Source: Prochlorococcus marinus
GTDB lineage: Bacteria > Cyanobacteriota > Cyanobacteriia > PCC-6307 > Cyanobiaceae
DNA length: 64,000 nt
Direction: 5' to 3'
NCBI RefSeq assembly: GCF_001180305.1
Contig: NZ_CVSX01000041.1
Coordinates: 1 to 64,000, forward strand
Below are positions 29,836-39,120 of the stretch, piece by piece (position 1 is the stretch's first letter; every line of letters begins with the position of its first letter). Below the pieces are notes generated by a model, which did no database searches, had not been told where the DNA came from, and saw only the letters and a program-made list of their open reading frames with translations. The translations under genes and the position numbers were made by a program.

Positions 29836-30000
29836 ATGGAAAATCCAAAAATCGCTTTAAAACAAATAATCTCTGACGAAGTTACATCAATTGAAAAAAT
29901 AAAATGTTCAAAATGTGGTGGGGCTGGAAATTTTAAATCACATGAAAATACAAGAAGAACTTGCTTAGTATGTTTTGGTAGAGGCTACATAAACATCTAA
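29836..30000 (+). CDS. Free-standing DnaJ-type mini zinc finger, 54 aa
   Basis: The 54-residue product contains two CxxCxGxG motifs, CSKCGGAG at 24-31 and CLVCFGRG at 43-50, exactly the spacing unit of the DnaJ cysteine-rich domain, enough for one zinc. There is no J-domain, signal or membrane segment. Such isolated modules can be protein-folding factors; the plastid Rubisco-assembly factor BSD2 uses the same module. A role here is inference. It lies 45 bp after the CobW GTPase gene. Confidence 0.7.
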   Translation: MENPKIALKQIISDEVTSIEKIKCSKCGGAGNFKSHENTRRTCLVCFGRGYINI

Positions 30001-30097
30001 TAACTCAAAAAACCTTTAGGTAAAAATATTTGTTTATTAATCAATAGTACTTTTTATTAAAATTTAAACTAATCTTCTAGTAGAAATTAATTTTTAA

Positions 30098-30352
30098 TTG
30101 GACCAATTTGCTGTAAAAGTTTTTGTAAGACTAAGACCCTCAGTTTTAGATCCAGCAGGGGAAGCTACTAAGTCTGCCTCTATAAAACTTGGAGCCCAGG
30201 GAATAAAATCATTACGTATAGGAAAAATGATTGAAGTAAAAATAGAAGGTAATGGTGAAAAAGAAGTAAGAGAAAAAATTGATTTATTGTGTGATAGGTT
30301 ATTCGCAAATACTGTTATTGAAGATTATGAGTATTCACTAGAAAAATTATAA
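30098..30352 (+). CDS. purS: Phosphoribosylformylglycinamidine synthase subunit PurS
   Basis: Small bridging subunit of the PurSLQ complex that makes FGAM in purine synthesis. The 84-residue protein starts at TTG and reads [37 protein letters not shown] and the C-terminal [15 protein letters not shown] end ([16 protein letters not shown]), matching PurS throughout. It is one base upstream of purQ; purL is not in the window. Confidence 0.93.
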   Translation: MDQFAVKVFVRLRPSVLDPAGEATKSASIKLGAQGIKSLRIGKMIEVKIEGNGEKEVREKIDLLCDRLFANTVIEDYEYSLEKL

Positions 30353-30353
30353 G

Positions 30354-31019
30354 ATGGATAATTTTACTGTAGGAATTGTTGTCTTCCCTGGTTCTAATTG
30401 TGATCGTGATGTTTCATGGGCATTGGAAGGTTGTTTAGATATAAGAACAAAATATTTGTGGCATGAGTCTTCAGATTTAAGTGATGTAGATGCAATAGTT
30501 ATACCTGGAGGATTTAGCTATGGTGATTATTTAAGATGCGGAGCAATTGCGAGATTCTCTCCATTAATAAATGCTTTGGATGAGTTTGTTAAAAGCGGGA
30601 AAAGAGTTTTAGGAATTTGTAATGGGTTTCAAATTTTGACAGAATCAGGATTTTTGCCTGGTGCTCTTGTTGCAAATAAAAATCTTAATTTTATCTGTGA
30701 TGACGTTGAACTGGATATCGTTTCTTCAAAAGGAGGGTGGTTTAATTATTTAGATGAAAAACAAACTATTAAGTTGCCAATAGCGCATGGGGAAGGGAGA
30801 TATCATTGTGATTCTGATACTTTTAAAAAACTTGTAGATAATGAATTGATCGCTTTGAGATATAAAAATAATCCCAATGGATCCGCATTCGATATCGCAG
30901 GTATAACTAATGAAAAGGGAAATGTTCTAGGTTTAATGCCTCATCCAGAGCGGGCATGTGATGAGATGATTGGTGGGACTGATGGTCTCTTTACATTAAA
31001 ATCATTAATATCGAAATAA
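30354..31019 (+). CDS. purQ: Phosphoribosylformylglycinamidine synthase glutaminase subunit PurQ
   Basis: Glutaminase that feeds ammonia to PurL. The nucleophile is Cys89 in [26 protein letters not shown] and the His/Glu pair in GLMPHPERA complete the class I amidotransferase site. Its 221 residues fit PurQ of the PurSLQ type. It starts one base after the purS stop and is followed directly by a rho-independent terminator. Confidence 0.95.
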   Translation: MDNFTVGIVVFPGSNCDRDVSWALEGCLDIRTKYLWHESSDLSDVDAIVIPGGFSYGDYLRCGAIARFSPLINALDEFVKSGKRVLGICNGFQILTESGFLPGALVANKNLNFICDDVELDIVSSKGGWFNYLDEKQTIKLPIAHGEGRYHCDSDTFKKLVDNELIALRYKNNPNGSAFDIAGITNEKGNVLGLMPHPERACDEMIGGTDGLFTLKSLISK

Positions 31020-31052
31020 AAAAAGACCCCTAATTTTGGAGGTCTTTTTTAT
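31019..31052. terminator. Rho-independent terminator between purQ and fbaA
   Basis: AAAAGACCCC and GGAGGTCTTTT pair around a short AT-rich loop, flanked by A and T runs on both sides. It starts at the purQ stop and ends 18 bp before the fbaA stop, so it can terminate both convergent transcripts. It is the clearest intrinsic terminator in the window. Confidence 0.9.
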
Positions 31053-31068
31053 TTAATTTGGGAAGAAA

Positions 31069-32142
31069 TTAAACAGTAGCTTTTACTTTTGGATCTAAAT
31101 CGCCTTTTGCATAAAGATCAGCAAAATAATTAGTGCTGTTTTGTTTGATCTTACTTGCTTGACCTTCGCACCAGAACTGCTTGTATCTATCAAGACAAAC
31201 TTGCTTCATGTATTTTCTAGCAGGCTTGTTGAAATGTCTTGGGTCAAAGTTTGCTTTATCAGCAAATGCCGCCTCTCTAACCGCGGCAGTGAAAGCAAGT
31301 CTGTTATCTGTATCGATGTTGACTTTCCTTACTCCATTTCTTATTCCCTCTTGAATCTCTTCAACAGGAACACCATATGTTTGAGGAATTTCACCACCAT
31401 ATTTGTTAATGATATCTAACCATTCTTGAGGAACTGAACTAGATCCATGCATTACAAGATGGGTATTTGGAAGTGCTTTATGAATTTCAGCAATTCTGCT
31501 TATTGCAAGAACTTCTCCTGTAGGTTTCCTTGTGAATTTATAAGCACCATGACTTGTACCTATAGCAATAGCTAATGCATCAACTTTTGTTTTGGCAACA
31601 AAATCTGCAGCTTCATCAGGATCAGTCAAAAGCATGTCAGTAGAAAGTTCACCTTCAAATCCATGACCATCTTCTGCTTCACCTTTCCCTGTTTCTAATG
31701 AACCTAAGCAACCTAATTCTCCTTCAACACTAACTCCAACTGAATGAGCAAAATCTACAACTTTTTTAGTAACTGCAACATTATATTCGTAACTAGCGGG
31801 TGTTTTTGCATCGGCCTCTAGAGAACCGTCCATCATTACTGATGTGAAACCATTAATTGCTGCTGAATAGCATGTTGATGGCTCATTACCATGGTCTTGG
31901 TGCATTACCACTGGAATATTAGGATATGTTTCTGTAGCGGCAAGGATTAGATGACGTAAGAAAATTTCTCCTGCATAATTTCTTGCCCCTCTTGAAGCTT
32001 GGAGGATAACTGGACTATCAGTTTCATATGCTGCTTCCATGATTGCTTGAACTTGCTCAAGATTATTAACATTGAAAGCTGGAATACCGTAACCATTCTC
32101 AGCAGCGTGATCTAAAAGTAGTCTTAGTGGAACGAGGGCCAT
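31069..32142 (-). CDS. fbaA: Class II fructose-bisphosphate aldolase (Calvin-cycle type)
   Basis: Zn-dependent aldolase acting on FBP and sedoheptulose-bisphosphate. [21 protein letters not shown] opens the barrel. The zinc and active-site region [21 protein letters not shown] follows, then [21 protein letters not shown] and [13 protein letters not shown], and the [14 protein letters not shown] phosphate site. Its 357 residues fit class IIB (CbbA). The class I enzyme gene lies 149 bp upstream on the same strand. Confidence 0.95.
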   Translation of the reverse strand: MALVPLRLLLDHAAENGYGIPAFNVNNLEQVQAIMEAAYETDSPVILQASRGARNYAGEIFLRHLILAATETYPNIPVVMHQDHGNEPSTCYSAAINGFTSVMMDGSLEADAKTPASYEYNVAVTKKVVDFAHSVGVSVEGELGCLGSLETGKGEAEDGHGFEGELSTDMLLTDPDEAADFVAKTKVDALAIAIGTSHGAYKFTRKPTGEVLAISRIAEIHKALPNTHLVMHGSSSVPQEWLDIINKYGGEIPQTYGVPVEEIQEGIRNGVRKVNIDTDNRLAFTAAVREAAFADKANFDPRHFNKPARKYMKQVCLDRYKQFWCEGQASKIKQNSTNYFADLYAKGDLDPKVKATV

Positions 32143-32291
32143 AATTAAAATAGGTTAAATGCTATATAAAGCATATGTTTCCGCGAGTTTAGTATAAAGA
32201 GGTATCAAATGTCACGTCATTAGATATACAAAATACTAAATTAAAGAAACTAATTTTATGACCCAGAGTATATTTTTAGGATATTTTTTTG

Positions 32292-33359
32292 TTAGTAAGT
32301 GTAGCCTGCCACAAACAATTGCTCATCAGATGAAGGTTGAGATCCTGCTACATAGGCACCTTTTGAAGCTTCAGAGTTTGCCTGGGCTCTTGCTATTAAT
32401 GCTTTTTGCCCCCCTTCAACGTCGCTTCCTTTCCAGGCCTTTAAGCATGAGTGCTGTAATGCTCTTCCATAGGAGAATGAAACATTCCATAAAGCTTTCC
32501 TGTAAAGAGTGTTCATATTATTTAAGTAGACAGAAGCAGCCTCTTCGCTTAACCCTCCTGATAAGAAAACTATTCCAGGAACAGATGCAGGAACGCACCT
32601 TTCCATAGTTCTTATTGTCATTTCAGCAACTTTCATAGGATCAGCCTTTGTTGGACAATCTGCTCCATTAACAGTCATAGAAGGTTTTAATAGAGTTCCC
32701 TCTAGAAAAACTCCATTTGCTTGACAGGCAATATAAACCTGTTTTATTACCTCTTCTTGGACTTCAGCAGTTTTTTCAATAGTATGGTCGCCGTCCATTA
32801 AGATTTCAGGTTCAATAATTGGTACCAAACCAGATTCTTGAACGGATCTTGCATACCTTGCTAATCCCCAGGCATTCTCTTGAATTGATAGTTTTGAAGG
32901 ACAACCATCATTTGTAATTTGCAGAACGGCTCTCCACTTTGCAAATCTTGCGCCTTGTTCATAATATTTTGCTGCTCTTTCAACTAACCCATCTTGTCCA
33001 GAGCAAAAAGTTTCTACATCTCCTCCTCCAGGAAGTGGATTTAGACCTTTATCGACCTTTATACCTGGAATAATACCTAAATCATTTAGTTTCTTAACCA
33101 TTGACTCACCATCTTGGTGATTCTGATAAAGAGTTTCTTCGAAGAGGATTGCTCCACTTATATACTTCCCAAGACCTTCTGTAGTAAAAAGCATTCCTCT
33201 ATATGCCTTCCGATTGTCTTCAGTATTCTCAACGCCAATTCCAGCAAGTCTTTTGCCTACTGTTTTAGTAGATTCATCTACCGCTAATATCCCTTTTCCC
33301 TTAGAAGCTAGTAATTGAGCATTTTCTTTAAGCTCATTTTTGTAATAATTTAAAGCCAT
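32292..33359 (-). CDS. fba: Class I fructose-bisphosphate aldolase
   Basis: Schiff-base aldolase, metal-independent and of the type long known from plants and animals. GKGILAVDESTKTVGKRLAGIG is at 22-43, KGLNPLPGGG near 104, and the Schiff-base lysine is Lys225 in EGTLLKPSM. IVFLSGGLSEEAASVYLNNMN follows, and the C-terminal Tyr (VAGYTY) expected for class I is present. Its 355 residues are normal. It is unrelated in fold detail to the neighbouring class II gene. Confidence 0.95.
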   Translation of the reverse strand: MALNYYKNELKENAQLLASKGKGILAVDESTKTVGKRLAGIGVENTEDNRKAYRGMLFTTEGLGKYISGAILFEETLYQNHQDGESMVKKLNDLGIIPGIKVDKGLNPLPGGGDVETFCSGQDGLVERAAKYYEQGARFAKWRAVLQITNDGCPSKLSIQENAWGLARYARSVQESGLVPIIEPEILMDGDHTIEKTAEVQEEVIKQVYIACQANGVFLEGTLLKPSMTVNGADCPTKADPMKVAEMTIRTMERCVPASVPGIVFLSGGLSEEAASVYLNNMNTLYRKALWNVSFSYGRALQHSCLKAWKGSDVEGGQKALIARAQANSEASKGAYVAGSQPSSDEQLFVAGYTY

Positions 33360-33462
33360 TCTTTATTAATTTGGTTCAATTGATTTTTCCAGAATATGAA
33401 AAAAAAATAAAATAAATCCAATACTTTATCGGGTGATAATTGCTACTTATGAATGTATAGCC

Positions 33463-34560
33463 TTAAATTTTGATATTTAATCCACTTTTCGAAGATTCTC
33501 TTAGGGCTTCGCAAACTTTATGGCTAGCAAGTCCCTCACATAAGCCTGGGATTACTGGTGTTCTATCAAGTATGCTCCTAGCCCATAAATTTTGAATTCT
33601 TAAAACTGGAGCTATTCTTCCATCAGTCCATGTTTTTTCAAAATTAAATCTTGAATCTGCAGTTAGATTTTGTATTTTATTTTCGTTGTTTGAATATTTC
33701 AAATTAAAACCATGGACATAATCTTTTTGGTTCTCGCTTTTAAGAATAAGTGAACCTTCGCTTCCATATATTTCTAAACTAAATCCTCTACCGTTTTTAG
33801 AAATCGATGATAAAGATACCTGACATGGAATAAGATTCGAGCTGTAGTTTGATATTTCTACATTGGCTAAACATACATCTTCACTCGTAACATCATTTAA
33901 ATCAGATGAATTAGCTAGGGGTCTTTTTTTGATTGATGTTGTTAACTTGCCAGATACATTTATTGATTCTCCAAAAAACCAATTCAACATGTCGAATGCA
34001 TGAGTACCTAAGGCGCCAATAACTCCTCCACCTTTTTCTTCCAAAGAATACCAATTCCAAGCTCTTTTAGGGTCGGATCTGCTACCCATTAACCAATCTA
34101 ATTTGACTAAATATATTTCTCCTAAAATATTTTCATCAATAAGTTTTTTTGTCTGAAGGAAAAGGGGTACCGCTCTATATTCGAAATCAACACATACGCT
34201 TAAGTTATTAATCAAAGATATTCTCTGAAGCTCTTCTATTTCAGAGGACGATATTGAAACAGGTTTTTCTAATAGCAAATTTTTATTATTCTCAAGAGCT
34301 TGTTTTGCTAATTTAAATCTTGATTCAGGAGGCGTAGCAATAATAATCCCATCAATTTCTTGAGATTTAACTAAGTCTTCCCAATCATGAAAAAACTCTA
34401 ATCCAGTCTCTTTTTCTAGAATTGATTTTTGTTTTTTGTCATAATGATAAATAGCAACAGGAGTTAAATAATTCGACTCTTTTAACGCTTCTAAATGTAC
34501 TTTTTTACCAAAGCCTAGTCCAGCTATTGCTATTTTTAATTTTTTATTTTTAGAATTCAT
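33463..34560 (-). CDS. Gfo/Idh/MocA family NAD(P)-dependent oxidoreductase
   Basis: A sugar- or inositol-type dehydrogenase. The Rossmann motif IAIAGLGFGKKVHLEAL is at about 10-26, followed by IIATPPESRFKLA and LLLEKPVSIS, the EKP motif that carries the catalytic lysine. GGVIGALGTHAFDMLNWFFG is in the C-terminal domain with the conserved His. Its 365 residues fit. The substrate cannot be inferred. The next gene upstream ends 2 bp before its start, so cotranscription with the accD cluster is likely. Confidence 0.88.
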   Translation of the reverse strand: MNSKNKKLKIAIAGLGFGKKVHLEALKESNYLTPVAIYHYDKKQKSILEKETGLEFFHDWEDLVKSQEIDGIIIATPPESRFKLAKQALENNKNLLLEKPVSISSSEIEELQRISLINNLSVCVDFEYRAVPLFLQTKKLIDENILGEIYLVKLDWLMGSRSDPKRAWNWYSLEEKGGGVIGALGTHAFDMLNWFFGESINVSGKLTTSIKKRPLANSSDLNDVTSEDVCLANVEISNYSSNLIPCQVSLSSISKNGRGFSLEIYGSEGSLILKSENQKDYVHGFNLKYSNNENKIQNLTADSRFNFEKTWTDGRIAPVLRIQNLWARSILDRTPVIPGLCEGLASHKVCEALRESSKSGLNIKI

Positions 34561-34562
34561 TA

Positions 34563-34955
34563 TTATCCATTTATAAACTCTGAACAGCTATTTTCAATAA
34601 CTACATCTATTAGTTCATCATTATTGGAAGTTTGCCATTTTGAATTGAATTGATGTATTCCATTTATGGATGTATCTTTAAACTTTTTTTCATCGCAATT
34701 AATTCTCATTACATAAAGTGATAACTGTCCATCATCATCAGAATTAGTTGGATTTTTGAAGAACTTTGTTAAGACACTTATTTCACCATTTGAAAGCGAC
34801 TTAATACTGCCTTTATCAAGCCATTCTTTCCCTTCATTATTCTCTTTTAGTAGGACCCAGTCAACATTTCCTATTCCAAAAGAATATGGAGCAAAATTTA
34901 AAATGAAAAACAATAGGCTTAAAGAAAAATAAAAGAAATTTGAAATAATTCTCAT
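34563..34955 (-). CDS. Exported hypothetical protein, 130 aa
   Basis: An N-terminal signal sequence is evident (MRIISNFFYFSLSLLFFILNF, with cleavage likely after SFG). The mature part is acidic, includes VDWVLLKENNEGKEWLDKGS and has two Cys (INCDEKKF and ENSCSEF). This resembles small periplasmic or lumenal proteins, but I recognise no family. I chose the ATG just after the accD stop; an earlier in-frame start seven codons upstream would run into accD. Confidence 0.75.
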   Translation of the reverse strand: MRIISNFFYFSLSLLFFILNFAPYSFGIGNVDWVLLKENNEGKEWLDKGSIKSLSNGEISVLTKFFKNPTNSDDDGQLSLYVMRINCDEKKFKDTSINGIHQFNSKWQTSNNDELIDVVIENSCSEFING

Positions 34956-34956
34956 T

Positions 34957-35838
34957 TTACATATTTGCTTTAACAAGTTCTTTTACACCATGAATTTTTA
35001 AAATTTTAGTCAAAGTATCCTTGAGATCTTTCCTTTTAACTATTACATCAACAAAACCATGCTCAAGCAGATATTCAGCTGTTTGAAAATTATCGGGTAA
35101 TTTTTCTCTTAATGTTTGTTCTATAACCCTTCTTCCAGCAAAACCAATAAGTGCTTTCGGTTCCGCCAAAATTAAATCACCTAACATTGCAAAGCTTGCT
35201 GTTACCCCTCCAGTGGTTGGATGAGTTAACAAGGGCATATAAAGAAGATTTTTTTCTTTATGTTTTTTTAGTGCTCCAGATATTTTTGCCATTTGCATGA
35301 GACTTAACATACCCTCTTGCATCCTTGCCCCTCCTGATGCGCAAACAATAAGAATTGGAAAATTTTCTAAAGTTGCTTTCTCAATTATCCTTGTAATTTT
35401 TTCACCAACTACTGAACCCATGGATCCTCCCATAAATCGAAAATCCATAACAGCTAATGCTAAAGGCATTGAATTTACAGAACAGATACCTGTTACTACT
35501 CCATCTCTTAAACCTGTACCTGCTTGACTTTCTTTAATTCGATCAGCATACGCTCTTCTATCTTTAAAACCTAAAGGATCTGTAGGACTTAGTGAACTAT
35601 CAAACTCCTTGAATGAATTGTTGTCAGCAATTATATTTATCCTTTCATCGCTATTAATCCTATTGTGGTGTCCACAATTACTACAAACATTGAAATTTGA
35701 AATAAGGTCTTTTCTATAGGCTACTTGCGAACATTCTGAACATTTAACCCACAAACCATCTCCCTCATCAGTATCTTGCGAAACTTTCCCAACAAATTGA
35801 TCTTTACGCCTTGCGGCAAACCAGTCGATTAATGACAC
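34957..35838 (-). CDS. accD: Acetyl-CoA carboxylase carboxyltransferase subunit beta
   Basis: Transfers the carboxyl group from biotin to acetyl-CoA together with AccA. A four-cysteine zinc ribbon is at Cys33, Cys36, Cys52 and Cys55. The crotonase-like core follows, including [22 protein letters not shown] and [16 protein letters not shown]. Its 293 residues match the bacterial and plastid form. It heads a minus-strand run with the exported hypothetical and the Gfo/Idh gene. Confidence 0.95.
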   Translation of the reverse strand: MSLIDWFAARRKDQFVGKVSQDTDEGDGLWVKCSECSQVAYRKDLISNFNVCSNCGHHNRINSDERINIIADNNSFKEFDSSLSPTDPLGFKDRRAYADRIKESQAGTGLRDGVVTGICSVNSMPLALAVMDFRFMGGSMGSVVGEKITRIIEKATLENFPILIVCASGGARMQEGMLSLMQMAKISGALKKHKEKNLLYMPLLTHPTTGGVTASFAMLGDLILAEPKALIGFAGRRVIEQTLREKLPDNFQTAEYLLEHGFVDVIVKRKDLKDTLTKILKIHGVKELVKANM

Positions 35839-35974
35839 AACGTTTTCTGTTTTTTCTATTTAAATCTAAATTAGGTACCTTTATCAAGAAAGATATATAA
35901 AAATTTGAAATCCTCTAGATTAATAACTCTTCAAAGTAAAAAATATAATGATTTGAGTTGATAATCGAAATTTA

Positions 35975-36874
35975 TTATCCTTTATTTTTCTCCTCAATCA
36001 TTTTATGAATTATTGGAGTAAGAATAAGTTCCATTGCGAAACCCATTTTACCTCCATTTACAACGATACTAGTGGGACTTGACATAAATGAATCGTGAAT
36101 CATTCCAAGCAAGTATTGAAAATCAATTCCCCATTTCTCTCTTGCCCCTTTTCTGAAATGTATGATCACAAAGCTCTCGTCAGGAGTTGGAATATTCCTG
36201 CATATAAAAGGATTGGAAGTGTCAATTGTGGGAATTCTTTGGAAATTAATATCAGTTTTACTGAATTGTGGACAAATGTGATTTATATAATCAGGCATTC
36301 TTCTCAATATTGTATCCACAATGGTTTCAGCTGAATAACCTCTTTCTGCGTTATCTCTATGGATTTTTTGAATCCACTCTAAATTTGTTATCGGAACTAC
36401 GCCAACAAGTAAATCAGCATAAGAAGCTACATTGTATCCATCACCTTCCACTCCGCCATGTAATCCTTCATAAAAAAGTACGTCTGTTCCCTTAGGAATA
36501 TCTTCCCATGGAGTAAATTGGCCTGGTTCTAATGATGTCCCAAGTCTTGTATTGTGTTCTTCTGCTTCTTCAGGGCTATGTAGATAATATCTTTTCTTTC
36601 CTCCACCAGTTTCACCATAGATTTTAAAAAGTTCTTCTAGTTTGTCAAAAAGATTAGCCTCCGGTCCAAAGTGAGAAAAATTTTCGCCTTTTGAAAGAGC
36701 CTCTGCCATAGCTTTTTTCATGGGCATTCTCTCAAACCTGTGATAACTATCACCTTCAACTACAGCGGGAACAATATCTTCTCTGGCAAAAATATGCTCA
36801 AAGGCTCTTTTTACTGTACTTGTTCCTGCTCCTGAAGATCCTGTTACAGCGACTACTGGATGACGTTTTGACAT
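35975..36874 (-). CDS. prk: Phosphoribulokinase, proteobacterial (short) type
   Basis: Phosphorylates ribulose-5-phosphate to give RuBP for Rubisco. P-loop TGSSGAGTST is at 11-20, with VEGDSYHRFERMPMKKA, SHFGPEANLFDKLEELF, VLFYEGLHGGVEGDGYNVA and LLVGVVPITNLEWIQKIHRD following. Its 299 residues and this wording match the class I bacterial enzyme (as E. coli PrkB). They do not match the roughly 330-residue plant/beta-cyanobacterial enzyme. The N-terminal regulatory cysteine pair of the plant type is absent. Confidence 0.93.
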   Translation of the reverse strand: MSKRHPVVAVTGSSGAGTSTVKRAFEHIFAREDIVPAVVEGDSYHRFERMPMKKAMAEALSKGENFSHFGPEANLFDKLEELFKIYGETGGGKKRYYLHSPEEAEEHNTRLGTSLEPGQFTPWEDIPKGTDVLFYEGLHGGVEGDGYNVASYADLLVGVVPITNLEWIQKIHRDNAERGYSAETIVDTILRRMPDYINHICPQFSKTDINFQRIPTIDTSNPFICRNIPTPDESFVIIHFRKGAREKWGIDFQYLLGMIHDSFMSSPTSIVVNGGKMGFAMELILTPIIHKMIEEKNKG

Positions 36875-36963
36875 TTTTTAAAAACAATATCTAATGATTC
36901 TGACAGGTCATATGCCAACTTTATGTTCAACTTAAAAATATTTTTTTATTTATTAATTTTTTT

Positions 36964-38037
36964 TTAAATTTCATCAATTATTTTATCTCCGATTTCACTG
37001 CAAGATAATACTTCTGAAGATCCATCAGCTAAATCGGGTGTTCTATATCCTTTTGACAAAACTTTATCAATGGCAGTTTCTAAATTTTCTGCAGCTTCTT
37101 CTTCATTTAATCCAATTTTTAACATCATGGAAGCGGATAAAAGCATCGCAATAGGATTCGCTATGTTTTTACCAGCTATATCAGGAGCCGAACCATGAAC
37201 AGGTTCAAAAACTCCTGGGCCATTATTGTTTAGAGAAGCTGATGGAAGCATGCCAATAGAGCCAGTTAACATTGCAGCTAAATCGCTTAAAATATCACCA
37301 AATAAATTACTAGTTAAAATTACATCAAATTGAGCAGGATCTCTAACTAATTGCATTGCTGCATTATCAACGTACATATTACTTAAAGATATATTTTTAT
37401 CTTTTGAGGTAATATTTGAAACTGTATCTCTCCACAATTGACTAACCTCAAGAACGTTTGATTTATCAACAGAACATATTTTTTTATTTCTTTGGTTTGC
37501 GATTTTCATTGCTATTTCAGTTATTCTTTCTATTTCGGCAGAATCATAAACCATTGTATTGAAAGCTTTAGGCAATTTTGTATTTGTTATGTGTCCTCGT
37601 GGTTTTCCAAAATAAATACCTCCTATTAATTCTCTAACAACAATAAGATCGACATTCTTTACGACTTCTTTTTTTAATGAACTTGCTTCTAAAAGAGATT
37701 TTCTTATTTTGACAGGTCTGATGTTTGCGAAAAGGTTTAGGGAAGATCTTAACTTTAGTAATCCACTTTCTGGTCTTAATTCTCTTGAAAGAGAGTCATA
37801 TTTAATATCTCCAACACACGCTAAAAGTACTGCATCACTTTTTTTGCATTCATCTAGTGTCTCATCTGGAGCAGGAGTTCCATATTTTTCATAAGCTATC
37901 CCTCCAAATAATTTTTCAATAATTTCAATTTCGAAATCATAATTTTTTGAAATCTTTTTTAAAACTTTTTTTGAAACTTCTGAAATCTCTGGTCCAATTC
38001 CGTCACCTGACAATAAAACAATCTTATATTTCTTCAT
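36964..38037 (-). CDS. leuB: 3-isopropylmalate dehydrogenase
   Basis: Oxidative decarboxylation in leucine synthesis. Motifs: LLSGDGIGPEISEV near the N-terminus, LRSSLNLFANIRPVK, VVRELIGGIYFGKPRG and NLFGDILSDLAAMLTGSIGMLPSASL, followed by the NAD-binding HGSAPDIAGKNIANP. Its 357 residues are standard. It follows prk on the minus strand with an 89-bp gap. Confidence 0.95.
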   Translation of the reverse strand: MKKYKIVLLSGDGIGPEISEVSKKVLKKISKNYDFEIEIIEKLFGGIAYEKYGTPAPDETLDECKKSDAVLLACVGDIKYDSLSRELRPESGLLKLRSSLNLFANIRPVKIRKSLLEASSLKKEVVKNVDLIVVRELIGGIYFGKPRGHITNTKLPKAFNTMVYDSAEIERITEIAMKIANQRNKKICSVDKSNVLEVSQLWRDTVSNITSKDKNISLSNMYVDNAAMQLVRDPAQFDVILTSNLFGDILSDLAAMLTGSIGMLPSASLNNNGPGVFEPVHGSAPDIAGKNIANPIAMLLSASMMLKIGLNEEEAAENLETAIDKVLSKGYRTPDLADGSSEVLSCSEIGDKIIDEI

Positions 38038-38065
38038 TTAAATTTTAGTTTAATAGAACAATAAA

Positions 38066-39100
38066 TTATTGCTTGTCTAATTGTCTAAGTTTTTTTGCTA
38101 ATTCTGGTAATTTTTTAAAAATGCTTGAACTCTTTAGCCATGATTTGTTATCCATGGCAGGGAAACCACTTATTACCTTGCCGTCTTCTATGTCACAATG
38201 TATCCCGCATTTAGAACTTGCTATGACATTATTTCCAACTATTACTCTATTATTGATACCTACTTGACCTGCCAAAATAACCCCATCTCCAATGTTTGCT
38301 CCTCCAGCAATGCCTACTTGAGCTGCAAATGCGCAATTCTTACCAATTTTAACTCCATGACCTATTTGTACTAAATTATCCAACTTTGTCCCCTCATCAA
38401 TAAAAGTAAATCCTACTGAGGGTCTATCAATACAACAATTCGTTCCAATTTCTACAAAACTCATTATTTTTACACCACCTTTTTGAGGCATCTTTACCCA
38501 TTTGCCATCTTTAGGAATAAAACCAAATCCCTCTGATCCAACAACAGAATTTGAATTAATTATACAATTATTTTTAAGAGTGGTATTTTCGTAAATAACG
38601 CAATTTGGATGAATTATATTATTATCTCCAATGCGAACATTTCCTAAAATTGAAGATCCAGGAAGAATATGATTATTGTTGCCAATTACAGTATTTTCTC
38701 CGATATAGACATTAGGTCCAATATGACAATCTGCTCCAATTATTGCTGTTTTATCTATAACGGCTGAAGCGTGAATTCCTGGTTTGAAATTGATCGTTTT
38801 ATATAAACAGTTCAATACCTCTGCAAATGCAATTCTTGGATTTTTAACGATTATGTTTGATATATTGAGTTTTTTTAGGACATTAACGATTTCATTGTTG
38901 TTAGTGGTTATTATTGCTGATGCTTTAGTTTGATCTAATTTTTCTTTAAGAATATTATTTTCTTCTAAAAAAGATATTTGATGATTAACTGCAACATCTA
39001 ATGATGCAGCATCATCAATATTTAAATCTTCAAAAATATTGGCACTAATAAAATTTGAATTTCCTTTTTTTATTAGATCAATTAAATCACTTAAAAGCAT
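38066..39100 (-). CDS. lpxD: UDP-3-O-(3-hydroxyacyl)glucosamine N-acyltransferase
   Basis: Third step of lipid A synthesis. An N-terminal uridine-binding domain (1-about 100) precedes a left-handed beta-helix of hexapeptide repeats (IGADCHIGPNVYIGENTVIGNN and on), and a C-terminal helix ends the protein. The catalytic His lies in DNLVQIGHGVKIGKN. Its 344 residues are normal. It fits with lptB elsewhere in the window: the cell makes and exports a lipid A-type molecule. Confidence 0.93.
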   Translation of the reverse strand: MLLSDLIDLIKKGNSNFISANIFEDLNIDDAASLDVAVNHQISFLEENNILKEKLDQTKASAIITTNNNEIVNVLKKLNISNIIVKNPRIAFAEVLNCLYKTINFKPGIHASAVIDKTAIIGADCHIGPNVYIGENTVIGNNNHILPGSSILGNVRIGDNNIIHPNCVIYENTTLKNNCIINSNSVVGSEGFGFIPKDGKWVKMPQKGGVKIMSFVEIGTNCCIDRPSVGFTFIDEGTKLDNLVQIGHGVKIGKNCAFAAQVGIAGGANIGDGVILAGQVGINNRVIVGNNVIASSKCGIHCDIEDGKVISGFPAMDNKSWLKSSSIFKKLPELAKKLRQLDKQ

Positions 39101-39120
39101 TTTTCAGTTTTAATTTTTTT

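Noticed and set aside
31021..31050. Possible small RNA at the purQ-fbaA junction
   Set aside because: The stem-loop with flanking A and T runs is fully explained as a bidirectional terminator.
32258..32608. Plus-strand open frame of 116 codons
   Set aside because: Antisense to the C-terminal part of class I aldolase, with no motif or plausible start context.
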